A stretch of DNA of 64,000 nucleotides from a bacterium. Its GTDB lineage: Bacteria; Hydrothermota; Tepidihabitantia; SM23-42; JAOAFX01. Every line of letters starts with the position of its first letter. Position 1 is the first letter of the stretch. The position numbers and the translations under genes were made by a program. The DNA is taken from the NCBI GenBank assembly GCA_036382775.1, contig DASVHD010000005.1:1-64000 (forward strand), in the 5' to 3' direction. The notes under the pieces were generated by a model that saw only the letters and a program-made list of their open reading frames with translations, was not told the origin of the DNA and searched no databases. Positions 15,504-24,472 of this stretch are shown here, piece by piece.

Positions 15504-16685
15504 ATGAACAAGGCGTGGCTCGTTGCGGTAAAAGACATCAGGTCTTTCTTGACCGACCGCGCCGATCTCGCGTACAGCCTTTTATTGCCGATCGCGATAT
15601 TCGCCCTGCTTTACGGTGCGTTCGGCGGACACTCGTCATTTTCCGGCACGGCTTATGTGGTCAATGACGATGCCGGCGGAGAATGTGCCAGGCTGCTGAT
15701 AGAAAAACTTGGTGAGTATAAGAACCTTGAGGTTAAGGTTCTCGCCGCCGCTGAAGCCTCCAAAAAGCTGGACCGATCTGATATAACGATGGTCGTGGTC
15801 ATACCGGCTGGTTTCACAACAGACCTGGTCTCAGGTAAAAAAGCTACGCTTGTCTTCAGGCAGCGCGGCAATGGCGGTTTTGAAGAGCAGATCGTGGCGA
15901 ACATTGTGCGCGCAGCCGCCGAGGATGTGGCACAGGATTTCCGCGTCATCGATCAGGTCACCAAGGCCGTCGGGGGCAAGGGTATCACGCCGGAACGCAT
16001 CAAGACGACCGTGCAAAAATTTTTCAAGCGAGAAAAAGAGCATCCGATCGTGAATGTGCAGGTCGAGGATATCGGCTCCAGCCCGGATCCCGTTGGCAGT
16101 TTCCTCCCGGGCATCCTCACCATGTTCGTGCTGTTTTCCTTGAGTATTAACAGCCGGGTCCTGGTCGAGGAAAAAAATAAAGGCACACTGGAGCGCCTGA
16201 TGACGACCCAGCTGAAGACAACCGAGCTTTTTATCGGTAAATTCCTCGCTGGTTCAGGACGCGGGTTTATCCAGGTCGGCATCCTCGTTGGTCTTGCCTG
16301 TCTGGTCTTCGGCATCTTCACACCCTTGACGTTTCTGCTTGCCCTGCTGATCAGTCTCACTTTTTCTCTGGCTGCAGGCGCGCTCGGCCTGCTTATTAGT
16401 TCGATCGCCCGGACCGAGGACCAGGCGATTTGGATCGGGGTACTGGCCACGATCACTATGTCAATGCTCGGGGGTACATTTTTTACCGCGCCCGAAGGAT
16501 CGCTGCTTTACACGCTGGGCAAATTGTCCGTAAACACCTATGCCAATGAAGCCTACCGCTCGATCATGGCCCAGCCGGCGATATTAGGCAATATCATCCC
16601 GGATCTCATGATCCTTATTGCAGTAACCGTTCTCGCACTTGTTCTCTCCTGGCTTTTCTTCAGGGTCTTGTCCAAAGCGAGGTAG
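15504..16685 (+). CDS. ABC-2 family transporter permease
   Basis: 393 residues. One N-terminal membrane helix (about 22-40) is followed by a large soluble region of about 150 residues and then five or so helices (from about 200), the ABC2_membrane_3 layout. EEKNKGTLERLMTTQLK is the typical cytoplasmic coupling segment. The substrate is unknown. It starts 8 bases after the ATPase gene and forms a heteromeric pair with the next gene. Confidence 0.85.
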   Translation: MNKAWLVAVKDIRSFLTDRADLAYSLLLPIAIFALLYGAFGGHSSFSGTAYVVNDDAGGECARLLIEKLGEYKNLEVKVLAAAEASKKLDRSDITMVVVIPAGFTTDLVSGKKATLVFRQRGNGGFEEQIVANIVRAAAEDVAQDFRVIDQVTKAVGGKGITPERIKTTVQKFFKREKEHPIVNVQVEDIGSSPDPVGSFLPGILTMFVLFSLSINSRVLVEEKNKGTLERLMTTQLKTTELFIGKFLAGSGRGFIQVGILVGLACLVFGIFTPLTFLLALLISLTFSLAAGALGLLISSIARTEDQAIWIGVLATITMSMLGGTFFTAPEGSLLYTLGKLSVNTYANEAYRSIMAQPAILGNIIPDLMILIAVTVLALVLSWLFFRVLSKAR

Positions 16686-16697
16686 CACGCGATAGCT

Positions 16698-17930
16698 ATG
16701 GTTAAAAAACTTTTACTATTCGCGCAGAAAGAACTTAAGGTCTTCATGACCGACCGGCTGGCGTTGTTCTTCTTCGTCGTCTTCCCGTTCTTTTTTGTTA
16801 TCCTGTTCCGCATGATGAGCTGGGGCAATGTCGACCGCAGGCTGGTGCTGCACCTGGCGACACGGGAGCAGGACGGGCTCAGCCATATGATCATCAATGC
16901 GATCGAAACCAAGGATACGCTGAAGCTGGAACCCGGCGAACCACGTATCGTGTGGCACAAGGATTATAAGGAAGCCGAACAGGCGGTATTGGAAAAAAAA
17001 ATACCGGGGATCCTGGTCTTTCCGACCGATTTTACCGGATCGATCTACCTGGGCTATGGTTCTGACATCAAGATCATGGCCGATCCCGAGGCGGTTAATA
17101 CAAAGGCCGCGCTGACCGGCATGGCAAGGGCTATATGTTCAGGGGTTATCGCGCAGCGCGTGGCCATGAATGCCGTGGTCGCCCTGCTGATCGAGAACGA
17201 AATGGCGGGCAGAGAAAGCGACGACCAGATTGGTAAGACCATTCAGAAATCCTTTGCCGGCCAGGCCGACACTTCGTTCACCGGGTCCTATATTAACTAC
17301 GTACACGAGAAGGTCGGCAATATCAAACCCGTTAATCCATCCAACTGGCTCATCCCCGGTTACCTGGTCATGTTCGTGTTCTTTGCCGCGGCGCTCGGCG
17401 CCGAGACGATCATCCGCGAACGGCAGAACCAGACGCTGGAGCGGCTGATCGCCAGCTCCGTGCCCAAGGACGCGATCGTGCTCGGCACGTTTGCCGGCAT
17501 TATGGCAAAAGGGCTTGTTCAGATCGCTATTTTCTGGCTGGTGGGCATTTTCGTCTTCAAAGTCGATATCGGACCCTACCCGCTGGGCGTTATCATCCTT
17601 TCTTTGTTGGTGGTCACGATGTCCGCGGCATTTACCGTAATGCTGGCAACGCTTGCCAAAACCCAGCGCAGCGCAAGTTCGCTCAGCGTTTTCGCTGCGC
17701 TGGTCCTGGCGCCTCTGGGTGGATGCTGGTGGCCGTTGTTCGTAACCCCGAGATGGCTGCAGTTCATCGCAAAGATCACACCCCATGCCTGGGCGACCAC
17801 GGGCTTCAATAAGATGATGCTGTTCGGAGCTGGTTTTGGAGCTGTGGTGCCGGAGATGCTGGCGCTGGCCGGATTCACTGTCCTGTTCGGTCTGGTCGCG
17901 ATCATCCGCTTCCGCACCGATGCGGTATAG
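16698..17930 (+). CDS. ABC-2 family transporter permease, second subunit
   Basis: 410 residues with the same layout as the preceding gene: N-terminal helix LALFFFVVFPFFFVILF, large external domain, then helices containing ETIIRERQNQTLERLIAS as coupling segment. The two permeases are paralogues and probably a heterodimer. It ends the three-gene exporter unit. Confidence 0.85.
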   Translation: MVKKLLLFAQKELKVFMTDRLALFFFVVFPFFFVILFRMMSWGNVDRRLVLHLATREQDGLSHMIINAIETKDTLKLEPGEPRIVWHKDYKEAEQAVLEKKIPGILVFPTDFTGSIYLGYGSDIKIMADPEAVNTKAALTGMARAICSGVIAQRVAMNAVVALLIENEMAGRESDDQIGKTIQKSFAGQADTSFTGSYINYVHEKVGNIKPVNPSNWLIPGYLVMFVFFAAALGAETIIRERQNQTLERLIASSVPKDAIVLGTFAGIMAKGLVQIAIFWLVGIFVFKVDIGPYPLGVIILSLLVVTMSAAFTVMLATLAKTQRSASSLSVFAALVLAPLGGCWWPLFVTPRWLQFIAKITPHAWATTGFNKMMLFGAGFGAVVPEMLALAGFTVLFGLVAIIRFRTDAV

Positions 17931-17956
17931 ACTTCAGCGGTTATCCAAGCTAATTC

Positions 17957-18046
17957 TGTCATTCCGTGCTTGACACGGAATCCAGTCTTTATATCTAGAC
18001 ACCTGCCGGAGTTTACCCCGTACCCTGATACGGGGCAGGAGTGACA
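17957..18046 (+). repeat. Short inverted-repeat element with TGTCATTCC/GGAGTGACA ends
   Basis: 90 bases. The ends TGTCATTCC (17957-17965) and GGAGTGACA (18038-18046) are inverted apart from one base, with inner palindromes CGTGCTTGACACG and CCCCGTACCCTGATACGGGG. It resembles a family of non-coding dispersed repeats. Confidence 0.65.
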
Positions 18047-18075
18047 AGAAAATTACGCGGTATAAATCACCCTGT

Positions 18076-18109
18076 AATCCCCCTTTTTAAAGGGGGAACA
18101 AGGGGGATT
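18076..18109 (+). repeat. C-rich/G-rich palindrome
   Basis: AATCCCCC at the left and GGGGGATT at the right, with an inner CCCCCTTTTTAAAGGGGG. It lies after the convergent ends of the permease and the G1PDH-like gene and might also stop transcription, but no T-run follows. Confidence 0.55.
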
Positions 18110-18119
18110 ATTAACAGAA

Positions 18120-19157
18120 TCAAACCAGCTTTAATTCTTTTATTATTTTTTTTATCTTGCCGGCATTGGGCTGGATGTGTTCAAGAATCGTGTACCGCTC
18201 GGGTCTGATCTTTCTGGCGTTCAATATAATCTCAACAAATTCATTATTGGAGATCCCCAAACTTTTTACTTTCTGGAGAAATCCTATTTTGACATACAAT
18301 TTTTTCACGGCGGTAAGATACTTATTACCTTGCAGTGCCATGGTCACAAGCGCGGCAAACCCCACCTGCTCGCCGTGCAAGGTTTTTCTTCCCGGATACA
18401 TGTAATCCAGGGCATGGCTGATCTTGTGCTCGCTCCCGCTCGCCGGCCTTGAAGAACCGCTCAGGCACATCGCCAGTCCGCTTTTGATCAATCCATCGGT
18501 CAGGCAGGCCAGAAATAAATCACTCTTTATATTGTGTGTCTTTAGTTTCAGCAGCGCCCTGGGACCGGTCTCTGCCAGCATCAGGATATTTTTACCTGCT
18601 TTTTCTCCGCCTTTTCTTAAACGGGTGTCAAACACGGCAGAAAGGTTCGAGACCAGGTCGCCCACGCCGGCTTTAATGCAGCGGACCGGAGCTTTTTTCA
18701 CAACACCTAAGTCCACAATGACGCCATACGGCGCCCTGGTCAGGTGGCTGACCGGGATATTCTTTTTGTTCTTGATCACGGATACCGGCGACGCGATGCC
18801 ATCATTGGACAGCGTCGTGGGTATGCTGATGAATTTTCTTCTTGTTCTGCCGGCAGCTAATTTGGCAACATCCAGGACCTTGCCGCCGCCGAAACCCAGG
18901 ATAATATCAGGCTTGGTCTTTTTGACCAGCGACATGATCTTGGCGACCGCGGGTTCGTCGCTTTTTGACACATGAGTTTTGACCACGTTCACTTTGTGCT
19001 TGCACAGGTCCCTGGCGATACTGTTACCACCGAGCCTGAATGTCTGGTCATCGCCCAATATAAGTGCTTTTTTAAAATACACCTTGTTTTTCTTAAGCAA
19101 TCTATTTAGCAACTTGAGTCTATGCGGACCGATCTCAAAGAAAACCGGCTGGTTCAT
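18120..19157 (-). CDS. Glycerol-1-phosphate dehydrogenase-like protein (EgsA/AraM type)
   Basis: 345 residues. The fold is that of iron/zinc-dependent alcohol dehydrogenases: nucleotide site GFGGGKVLDVAKL (88-100), then IPTTLSNDGIASP (112-124), which is characteristic of the archaeal G1PDH/AraM group. Metal ligands are likely D167, H248 (SEHKISHALD) and H261 (LHGEQVG). The family makes sn-glycerol-1-phosphate from dihydroxyacetone phosphate. In archaea this starts ether-lipid synthesis; in some bacteria it serves other glycerophosphate products. No GGGP or DGGGP synthase is in the window. Confidence 0.78.
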   Translation of the reverse strand: MNQPVFFEIGPHRLKLLNRLLKKNKVYFKKALILGDDQTFRLGGNSIARDLCKHKVNVVKTHVSKSDEPAVAKIMSLVKKTKPDIILGFGGGKVLDVAKLAAGRTRRKFISIPTTLSNDGIASPVSVIKNKKNIPVSHLTRAPYGVIVDLGVVKKAPVRCIKAGVGDLVSNLSAVFDTRLRKGGEKAGKNILMLAETGPRALLKLKTHNIKSDLFLACLTDGLIKSGLAMCLSGSSRPASGSEHKISHALDYMYPGRKTLHGEQVGFAALVTMALQGNKYLTAVKKLYVKIGFLQKVKSLGISNNEFVEIILNARKIRPERYTILEHIQPNAGKIKKIIKELKLV

Positions 19158-19163
19158 CCCATA

Positions 19164-19191
19164 AGATTAGCTAAATTTTCTGACCAGTCAA
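19164..19191 (-). promoter_or_regulatory. Leaderless-type promoter of the G1PDH-like gene
   Basis: TTGACT (19186-19191), 16 bases, TAATCT (19164-19169), 6 bases before the ATG at 19157. Confidence 0.65.
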
Positions 19192-19201
19192 GCGAGCGGT
19201 A

Positions 19202-19230
19202 TTGACTTGCAGGGATTGGCTTACTATAAT
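19202..19230 (+). promoter_or_regulatory. Leaderless-type promoter of the RNA methyltransferase gene
   Basis: TTGACT (19202-19207), 17 bases, TATAAT (19225-19230), 6 bases before the ATG at 19237. It is divergent from the previous promoter; the -35 boxes are about 10 bases apart. Its position excludes the upstream TTG at 19207 as the start. Confidence 0.75.
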
Positions 19231-19236
19231 CCCGCC

Positions 19237-20616
19237 ATGAACGCAGAGCAACTCTTCTCGCGCTACACGCCGATCATCCCGGATTTCAAGACGTTCATGG
19301 AATTCATCCATAAACCCTTGAAACAGTCGTTCCGCGTCAACACGCTCAAGGCAAAAAAGGAACGGATCCTCGACCTGATCAAGGATCACAAGGCCCAACC
19401 GGTCCCTTTTTACCAGGACGGCTTCTATCTGACCGATAGCCGCGGCATCGGTCTTCATTTCACGCACGCGATCGGTATGATCTATGCTCAGGAAATGGCG
19501 TCCATGGTGCCGGCGCTGGTGATGCAGCCCCGGCCCGGAGAGGTTATCCTGGACCTGTGCGCCTCGCCGGGCTCAAAGACGACGCAGATCAGTCAGCTGA
19601 TGGGTAATACCGGTCTTTTGGTCGCCAACGAAATCAACCCCCGGCGCATGGCGCAGCTCATGCACAATGTTAAGCGCTGCGGTTTAATCAACGAATGTAT
19701 TATCAGCTGCAAGGCCGACCGGTTGTCGCAGATGTTACCTGATTATTTTGACCGTATCCTGATCGACGCGCCGTGCTCCCTGGAAGGAACGATCCGCAAG
19801 TCCCGCGCGGTTCTTGACCACTGGGGTTTAAAGAACATCAACCATATGGCGTGGATCCAGAAAGGACTCGTGGTCTCCGGTTTCCGCCTGCTGCGCCCCG
19901 GTGGCACCATGGTTTATTCCACCTGCACTGTGGCGCCGGAAGAAAACGAAGCGGTGATCGATTATTTGATAAAAAAATTCCCTGAAGCCGAGATCATGCC
20001 GGTCCAGATACCGCAATTCACGACCCGCCCGGGTATAACCAAGTGGTTGAACGAAACCTTTGATGAACGCGTTAAACAATGCGCCCGCGTCATGCCCCAG
20101 GATAACGACACCGAGCCTTTCTTTATCGCGCAGATCACGAAAAGCGGCGTGCATAAGGAACGCATTGGATACCCGGGTAGGATAGAGTACAAGGAACAGG
20201 TAATAGATCTACTCAAACGGCAGTACGGACTTTTACCCGAGAAATTCCAGGACTATGCCGTGTTCCAGAACCGGGATAGTTATTTCATCTCGACACCGAC
20301 GGCTTTTTCTTTCACCAAGATGAAGGTCCTGAGAAAAGGTTTGGAGATCGGCAAGATATATGATCACGAGCTCAAACCCGACAATGATTTTGTCCAGGTC
20401 TTTGCCCCCGACGCGACCAGGGATTGCTATGCGGCCAAGGACTGGGAACTGAAGCGTTTCTTAAAGGGCGATAAAATCACCGTCACTGGCATTGAGCCGG
20501 GTTTTGTCATCATCACGCATCAGAAACTTCCGGTCGGCGTGGGCCGGTGCAACGGTCGCGAGATAAAATCCGAGATATTACGCGAGCGCAGGACTAAAGA
20601 AACCCGCCGGCGATAG
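19237..20616 (+). CDS. RNA (cytosine-5) methyltransferase, NOL1/NOP2/Sun family (RsmF-like)
   Basis: 459 residues. SAM site ILDLCASPGSKTTQ, the two catalytic cysteines in DAPCSLEGT and YSTCTVAPEENE, and the N-terminal RVNTLK patch are all present. The C-terminal third resembles the RsmF/PUA-like RNA-binding extension. It methylates cytosine in rRNA or tRNA using SAM; the exact site cannot be told. Start fixed by the promoter 6 bases upstream. Confidence 0.88.
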   Translation: MNAEQLFSRYTPIIPDFKTFMEFIHKPLKQSFRVNTLKAKKERILDLIKDHKAQPVPFYQDGFYLTDSRGIGLHFTHAIGMIYAQEMASMVPALVMQPRPGEVILDLCASPGSKTTQISQLMGNTGLLVANEINPRRMAQLMHNVKRCGLINECIISCKADRLSQMLPDYFDRILIDAPCSLEGTIRKSRAVLDHWGLKNINHMAWIQKGLVVSGFRLLRPGGTMVYSTCTVAPEENEAVIDYLIKKFPEAEIMPVQIPQFTTRPGITKWLNETFDERVKQCARVMPQDNDTEPFFIAQITKSGVHKERIGYPGRIEYKEQVIDLLKRQYGLLPEKFQDYAVFQNRDSYFISTPTAFSFTKMKVLRKGLEIGKIYDHELKPDNDFVQVFAPDATRDCYAAKDWELKRFLKGDKITVTGIEPGFVIITHQKLPVGVGRCNGREIKSEILRERRTKETRRR

Positions 20617-20645
20617 AAAATTTCAGTCTTTCCACCATCCCCGCA

Positions 20646-20674
20646 TTGACTTAATCCTCCATTTTATATATAAT
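20646..20674 (+). promoter_or_regulatory. Leaderless-type promoter of fusA
   Basis: TTGACT (20646-20651), 17 bases, TATAAT (20669-20674), 6 bases before the ATG at 20681. Confidence 0.78.
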
Positions 20675-20680
20675 GCGAAC

Positions 20681-22744
20681 ATGATCGACCTGAAGATGAT
20701 ACGAAATATCGGGCTGGCTGCCCATATTGATGCCGGTAAAACGACCACGACCGAAAGGATCCTGTACTACACGGGCAAGATCCGCAGGATCGGCGAGGTC
20801 GACGAGGGCTCCGCTACCATGGATTGGATGCCCCAGGAGCGCGAGCGCGGCATAACCATTCAGGCCGCGGCGACGACCGTCTACTGGAAAGATTACCGCA
20901 TCAATATCATTGACACGCCCGGTCACGTGGACTTCACCATGGAGGTCGAACGGTCCATGAAAGTCCTGGACGGCTTGATCGCGATCTTCTGCGCGGTCGG
21001 CGGCGTCCAGCCCCAGAGCGAAACCGTCTGGCGCCAGGCTGACCGTTATCACGTGCCGCGCATTGCGTTCATCAACAAGATGGACCGCCTGGGCGCGGAT
21101 TTTCCGCGCATCGTCAAACAGATAAGGGACAAGCTGACATTAAAACCCCTGGTGCTGCAGATTCCGATCGGAAGGGAAGAAAATTTCAAAGGCGTGATCG
21201 ATATCATCGAGCAAAAGGCGATATTCTGGAACGATGACACGCTGGGCGCGACGTACCAGATCGAAGAGATCCCGCGGGAATACCGCGATGAAGTTCAAAG
21301 CTACCGCACGGAAATGCTGGAAACCATCGCCGAACATGATGAGGATATTTTTGAAAACTATTTCGCGGACAAAACCAATTCAATAGATGCGATCAAGTCG
21401 GTCATCAGAAAAGGCACGATAAATTCGCATTTCGTTCCGGTCCTGTGCGGCAGTTCATTGAAGAACAAAGGCGTTCAGCCCCTGATCGAATCGGTGATCG
21501 ATTACCTGCCGTCGCCGATCGACCATCCACCCGTGAAAGGCGTCAACCCGAAAACCCATAAAGAGGAATCGAGAAAACCATCACTGGACGAGCCGTTCTC
21601 CGCCCTGCTGTTCAAGGCCCAGACCGATCCTCATCTTGGATTACTATACTATGTCCGCGTTTATTCAGGAAAAATTGATGCCGGTGACAAGGTTCTTATT
21701 TATCCCCCTGAGCGCATTGACCGTGTCAGCCGGCTGATGCTCATGCACGCCAATAAAAAAGAGGAAGTGGAATCGCTCGGCGTCGGAGAGATCGGCGTAA
21801 TCACGGGCTTGCGCGAATGCAAAACCGGTTTCACGCTCTGCCAGGTTAAGCACCCGATCTCCTATGAAGCCATGAAATTCCCTGAGCCGGTCATCTTTGT
21901 CTCGCTCGAACCCCGCACGAAAATGGACGAAGACAAACTGGAGAACGCGCTGAGGTACCTCCAGATCGAGGACCCGACTTTCAAAGTACGCACCGATGAA
22001 GAAACAGCCCAGCGTATCATTTCCGGCATGGGCGAACTGCACCTCGATATTATCGTAGACCGGCTAAAGCGCGAGTACGGCGTGGAATCCAACGTCAGCA
22101 AACCGCAGGTCTCTTACCGGGAAACGATCACCGAACCAGCCATCGCTGAAGGCCGTTTCATCAAGCAGACCGGCGGCCATGGCCAGTACGGCGTGGTCAA
22201 GCTCCAGATCGCTCCGCTCACGGACGGCGAGGGCATCAGGATCACCAACAAGATCCGCGAAGGGGACATACCTTCGCAGTTTATCCCGGCGATAGAAAAG
22301 GGTATTAATCAGCAGTGCGAAACCGGCATCTTAATGGGCTACCCGATCGTCAACATTGATGTCACGATACTCAAAGGCGACTACCACGCGACCGATTCGT
22401 CGGATCTCTCGTTCAACATTGCCGCGACCATGGCGCTGCGCGAAGCGTTCATGAAGGGAAAACCGATCTTGCTTGAGCCGATCATGTCCCTGGAGATCGT
22501 GGTACCGGACAATTTTCTTGGCGATGTCATTAGCGACCTGAACGCCCGCAGAGGCAAAATCATCGGTATTGAAACCAACAGGAAAGAAAAAATAATCACG
22601 GCCACGTACGCGCTGGCAAGATCGTTCGGATACGCGACCGACTTGCGGTCGATCACCCAGGGCCACGGCATTTACACGATGCAGTTTTCCCATTATGCAC
22701 CAAAGGAAGATAAAGAAAAAGTTAAGGAAAGGGAGGGTGCATGA
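20681..22744 (+). CDS. fusA: Translation elongation factor G
   Basis: 687 residues, full length. G1 AHIDAGKTT near residue 14, switch ERERGITI, G3 DTPGHVDF, G4 NKMD. Domains II-V follow (GHGQYGVVKL, and the C-terminal GIYTMQFSHY). It drives translocation on the ribosome by GTP hydrolysis. It is not in the usual rpsL-rpsG-fusA-tuf cluster, so it could be a second EF-G type. Its stop overlaps the next start (ATGA), coupling it to a secreted protein gene. Confidence 0.92.
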   Translation: MIDLKMIRNIGLAAHIDAGKTTTTERILYYTGKIRRIGEVDEGSATMDWMPQERERGITIQAAATTVYWKDYRINIIDTPGHVDFTMEVERSMKVLDGLIAIFCAVGGVQPQSETVWRQADRYHVPRIAFINKMDRLGADFPRIVKQIRDKLTLKPLVLQIPIGREENFKGVIDIIEQKAIFWNDDTLGATYQIEEIPREYRDEVQSYRTEMLETIAEHDEDIFENYFADKTNSIDAIKSVIRKGTINSHFVPVLCGSSLKNKGVQPLIESVIDYLPSPIDHPPVKGVNPKTHKEESRKPSLDEPFSALLFKAQTDPHLGLLYYVRVYSGKIDAGDKVLIYPPERIDRVSRLMLMHANKKEEVESLGVGEIGVITGLRECKTGFTLCQVKHPISYEAMKFPEPVIFVSLEPRTKMDEDKLENALRYLQIEDPTFKVRTDEETAQRIISGMGELHLDIIVDRLKREYGVESNVSKPQVSYRETITEPAIAEGRFIKQTGGHGQYGVVKLQIAPLTDGEGIRITNKIREGDIPSQFIPAIEKGINQQCETGILMGYPIVNIDVTILKGDYHATDSSDLSFNIAATMALREAFMKGKPILLEPIMSLEIVVPDNFLGDVISDLNARRGKIIGIETNRKEKIITATYALARSFGYATDLRSITQGHGIYTMQFSHYAPKEDKEKVKEREGA

Positions 22745-23661
22745 AGAAATTACTCGTGATCCTTATACCACTGATCGGTCTTTACGCCCCGACCACGACC
22801 TTCTACAGCGACTGGGGATGGGGTTATTATTACTGGCTGTTCGGACCGATCGGACCAAGCCAGTCCGAAGGCATGGCCGCGGCCGGTTACAGCACGCTCG
22901 AATACCGCGGTTACAATCAATTTTCTCTGGGCGGCTGGCCCGGCAGCGGTACGCAGATCAGCAATCTGACCCTGCGGCTGCGCAATAACACCGGCGGTTC
23001 CGGGCTACAGATCACGATCAACCGCGTTACCTCGGCGACGCCCGGCTGGGACGAATGCGGCGGGACCAGCCCGGTGTATTTGACCAACCAGGCGGTCAAT
23101 TCTAACGCCGAGGATTACACTTATTTCACGCTTACCGGCACCCAGGCCGTGACCGACCTCCTGACCGCTTGGCAAAGCGGCGCATCGTGGTTCGGGTTCG
23201 GCTACCGTGGATCGCGGGGATCGGGCGAGCCATGCATGCACTTTTTTTACGCGTTCTGGGCCGATTACATGTATGACGCGGCACTGATCGTAGATTACAC
23301 GATCGGAGTTGAGGAAACACCGCAGAATATGGTTGTAGCGCCAGCGCTGTCGGTATATCCGAATCCGTTCAGCGAGATAGTGACAATCAATTACAATATT
23401 CACCCCCACCCTTTCCCTCCCCCCTCGAGGGGGAGGATAAAGGAGGGGGGGATCAAATCACAAATGTCATTGAAAATCTTCAGCACATCGGGACGGGAAG
23501 TAAAATCTTTTATGCTACCCACCACATACTACTTACTACCTACTGCTGTCTGCTGGGATGCCACTGACAATGACGGCAATAAGGCGCAGCCCGGTGTCTA
23601 CTTTATCTTTCTCGAGTCAGACGGTCTGAGGGAGCGCCAGAAGATAATTCTGCTCAAATGA
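22741..23661 (+). CDS. Secreted protein with C-terminal sorting (Por/FlgD-like) domain
   Basis: 306 residues: signal peptide MKKLLVILIPLIGLYA, a beta-sandwich of about 170 residues rich in Gly, Trp and Tyr, and a C-terminal domain from LSVYPNPFSE to GVYFIFLES and KIILLK, as in substrates of type IX secretion. The domain is interrupted twice: 17 codons of a C-rich palindrome after ITINYN (23401-23451) and an AT-rich micro-repeat encoding LPTTYYLLPTA after REVKSF. It overlaps fusA and the next gene by 4 bases each. Confidence 0.8.
   Translation: MKKLLVILIPLIGLYAPTTTFYSDWGWGYYYWLFGPIGPSQSEGMAAAGYSTLEYRGYNQFSLGGWPGSGTQISNLTLRLRNNTGGSGLQITINRVTSATPGWDECGGTSPVYLTNQAVNSNAEDYTYFTLTGTQAVTDLLTAWQSGASWFGFGYRGSRGSGEPCMHFFYAFWADYMYDAALIVDYTIGVEETPQNMVVAPALSVYPNPFSEIVTINYNIHPHPFPPPSRGRIKEGGIKSQMSLKIFSTSGREVKSFMLPTTYYLLPTAVCWDATDNDGNKAQPGVYFIFLESDGLRERQKIILLK
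23401..23451 (+). repeat. C-rich/G-rich palindrome inside a coding region (empty form)
   Basis: Contains CCTCCCCCCTCGAGGGGGAG with outer CCACCCTTTC and AAAGGAGGGG. It occupies 17 codons in frame. It is the same palindrome as at 56480-56584 but lacks the 41-base inner insert seen there. Confidence 0.75.
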
Positions 23662-24308
23662 AATTCAAAGCCGTACTTTTTGACCTCGATGGAACTTTGC
23701 TGGATACGCTTGATGACCTGGCTGATTCCATGAACGCAGTTTTAAAGGATCTCGGCTTTCCCGGGCACGAGGTTGGCGCTTACCGTTACTATGTCGGCGA
23801 CGGCATGGAAGTATTGTGCCAGCGGGTCCTGCCAGATGACCACCGCGATCCGGCCATGATCGAGAAATGCCTTGCCGGTATGAGAGAGGAGTACGGCAAA
23901 CGCTGGAACATCAAAACAAAGCCCTACGACGGAATTCCGCAGGTACTAGAAGCTCTGGCAGCACAGTCCATCAAAACAGCGGTTCTGTCCAACAAACCCG
24001 ACGATCTCACGCGGGTTACCATTGACCGGCTGTTACCTAAGTGGAAATTCGACATTGTCCTTGGAGAACGCCCTGGCGTGCCGCGAAAACCCGATCCGGC
24101 CGCAGCCCTGGAGATCGCTCAACGCCTGGATATCAAACCTGAGCAGATCGTCTATCTGGGCGATACGGGGATCGATATGAAAACCGCGACCGCAGCCGGC
24201 ATGTATCCGGTCGGCGCACTCTGGGGGTTTCGCACCAGGGAAGAATTACTGGAAAACGGTGCCGCCATGGTCATCGCGGAACCGACAGGGTTGTTGAAGC
24301 TATTTTAA
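23658..24308 (+). CDS. HAD-family hydrolase, phosphoglycolate phosphatase-like
   Basis: 216 residues. Motif I DLDGTLLDT (9-17), motif II SNKP, motif III Lys in VPRKPDP, motif IV GDTGIDM, with a helical cap between I and II. The layout matches Gph-type enzymes that remove phosphate from small metabolites. It starts inside the stop of the secreted protein gene (ATGA). Confidence 0.85.
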   Translation: MKFKAVLFDLDGTLLDTLDDLADSMNAVLKDLGFPGHEVGAYRYYVGDGMEVLCQRVLPDDHRDPAMIEKCLAGMREEYGKRWNIKTKPYDGIPQVLEALAAQSIKTAVLSNKPDDLTRVTIDRLLPKWKFDIVLGERPGVPRKPDPAAALEIAQRLDIKPEQIVYLGDTGIDMKTATAAGMYPVGALWGFRTREELLENGAAMVIAEPTGLLKLF

Positions 24309-24310
24309 CC

Positions 24311-24402
24311 ACCCCCACCCCTACCTCCCCCCTGAGGGCAACGTGGAAAAGAATCTTTAATGATAATTGGTGTCCCCGTGGGAGGAGGATAAAAGAGGAG
24401 GG
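24311..24402 (+). repeat. C-rich/G-rich palindrome with nested 41-base insert
   Basis: Left arm CCACCCCTACCTCCCCCC, right arm GGAGGAGGATAAAAGAGGAG. Between them lies an insert beginning GGCAACGTGGAAAAG and ending ATAATTGGTGTCCCC. Close copies of the insert are at 25321-25376 and 56511-56553, and its right end alone at about 58527-58546. Confidence 0.7.
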
Positions 24403-24407
24403 CAAAA

Positions 24408-24451
24408 GTAGGGCAAGGTCATGATCCCGCATAGCGGGGCTTTAGCCTTGC
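24408..24451 (+). repeat. GTAG-type hairpin with a second hairpin in its loop
   Basis: GTAGGGCAAGG...TTTAGCCTTGC has the same left arm as the element at 58186. Its loop is enlarged by about 21 bases that contain CCCGCATAGCGGG. It lies just before the AAGGAG site of the AIM24-like gene. Confidence 0.6.
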
Positions 24452-24472
24452 TAAACGAAAAAGGAGCTCATT

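Noticed and set aside
24404-24455. Riboswitch or terminator before the AIM24-like gene
   Set aside because: The structure matches the dispersed hairpin family, with a second hairpin in the loop; no T-run follows and no riboswitch core is recognisable.
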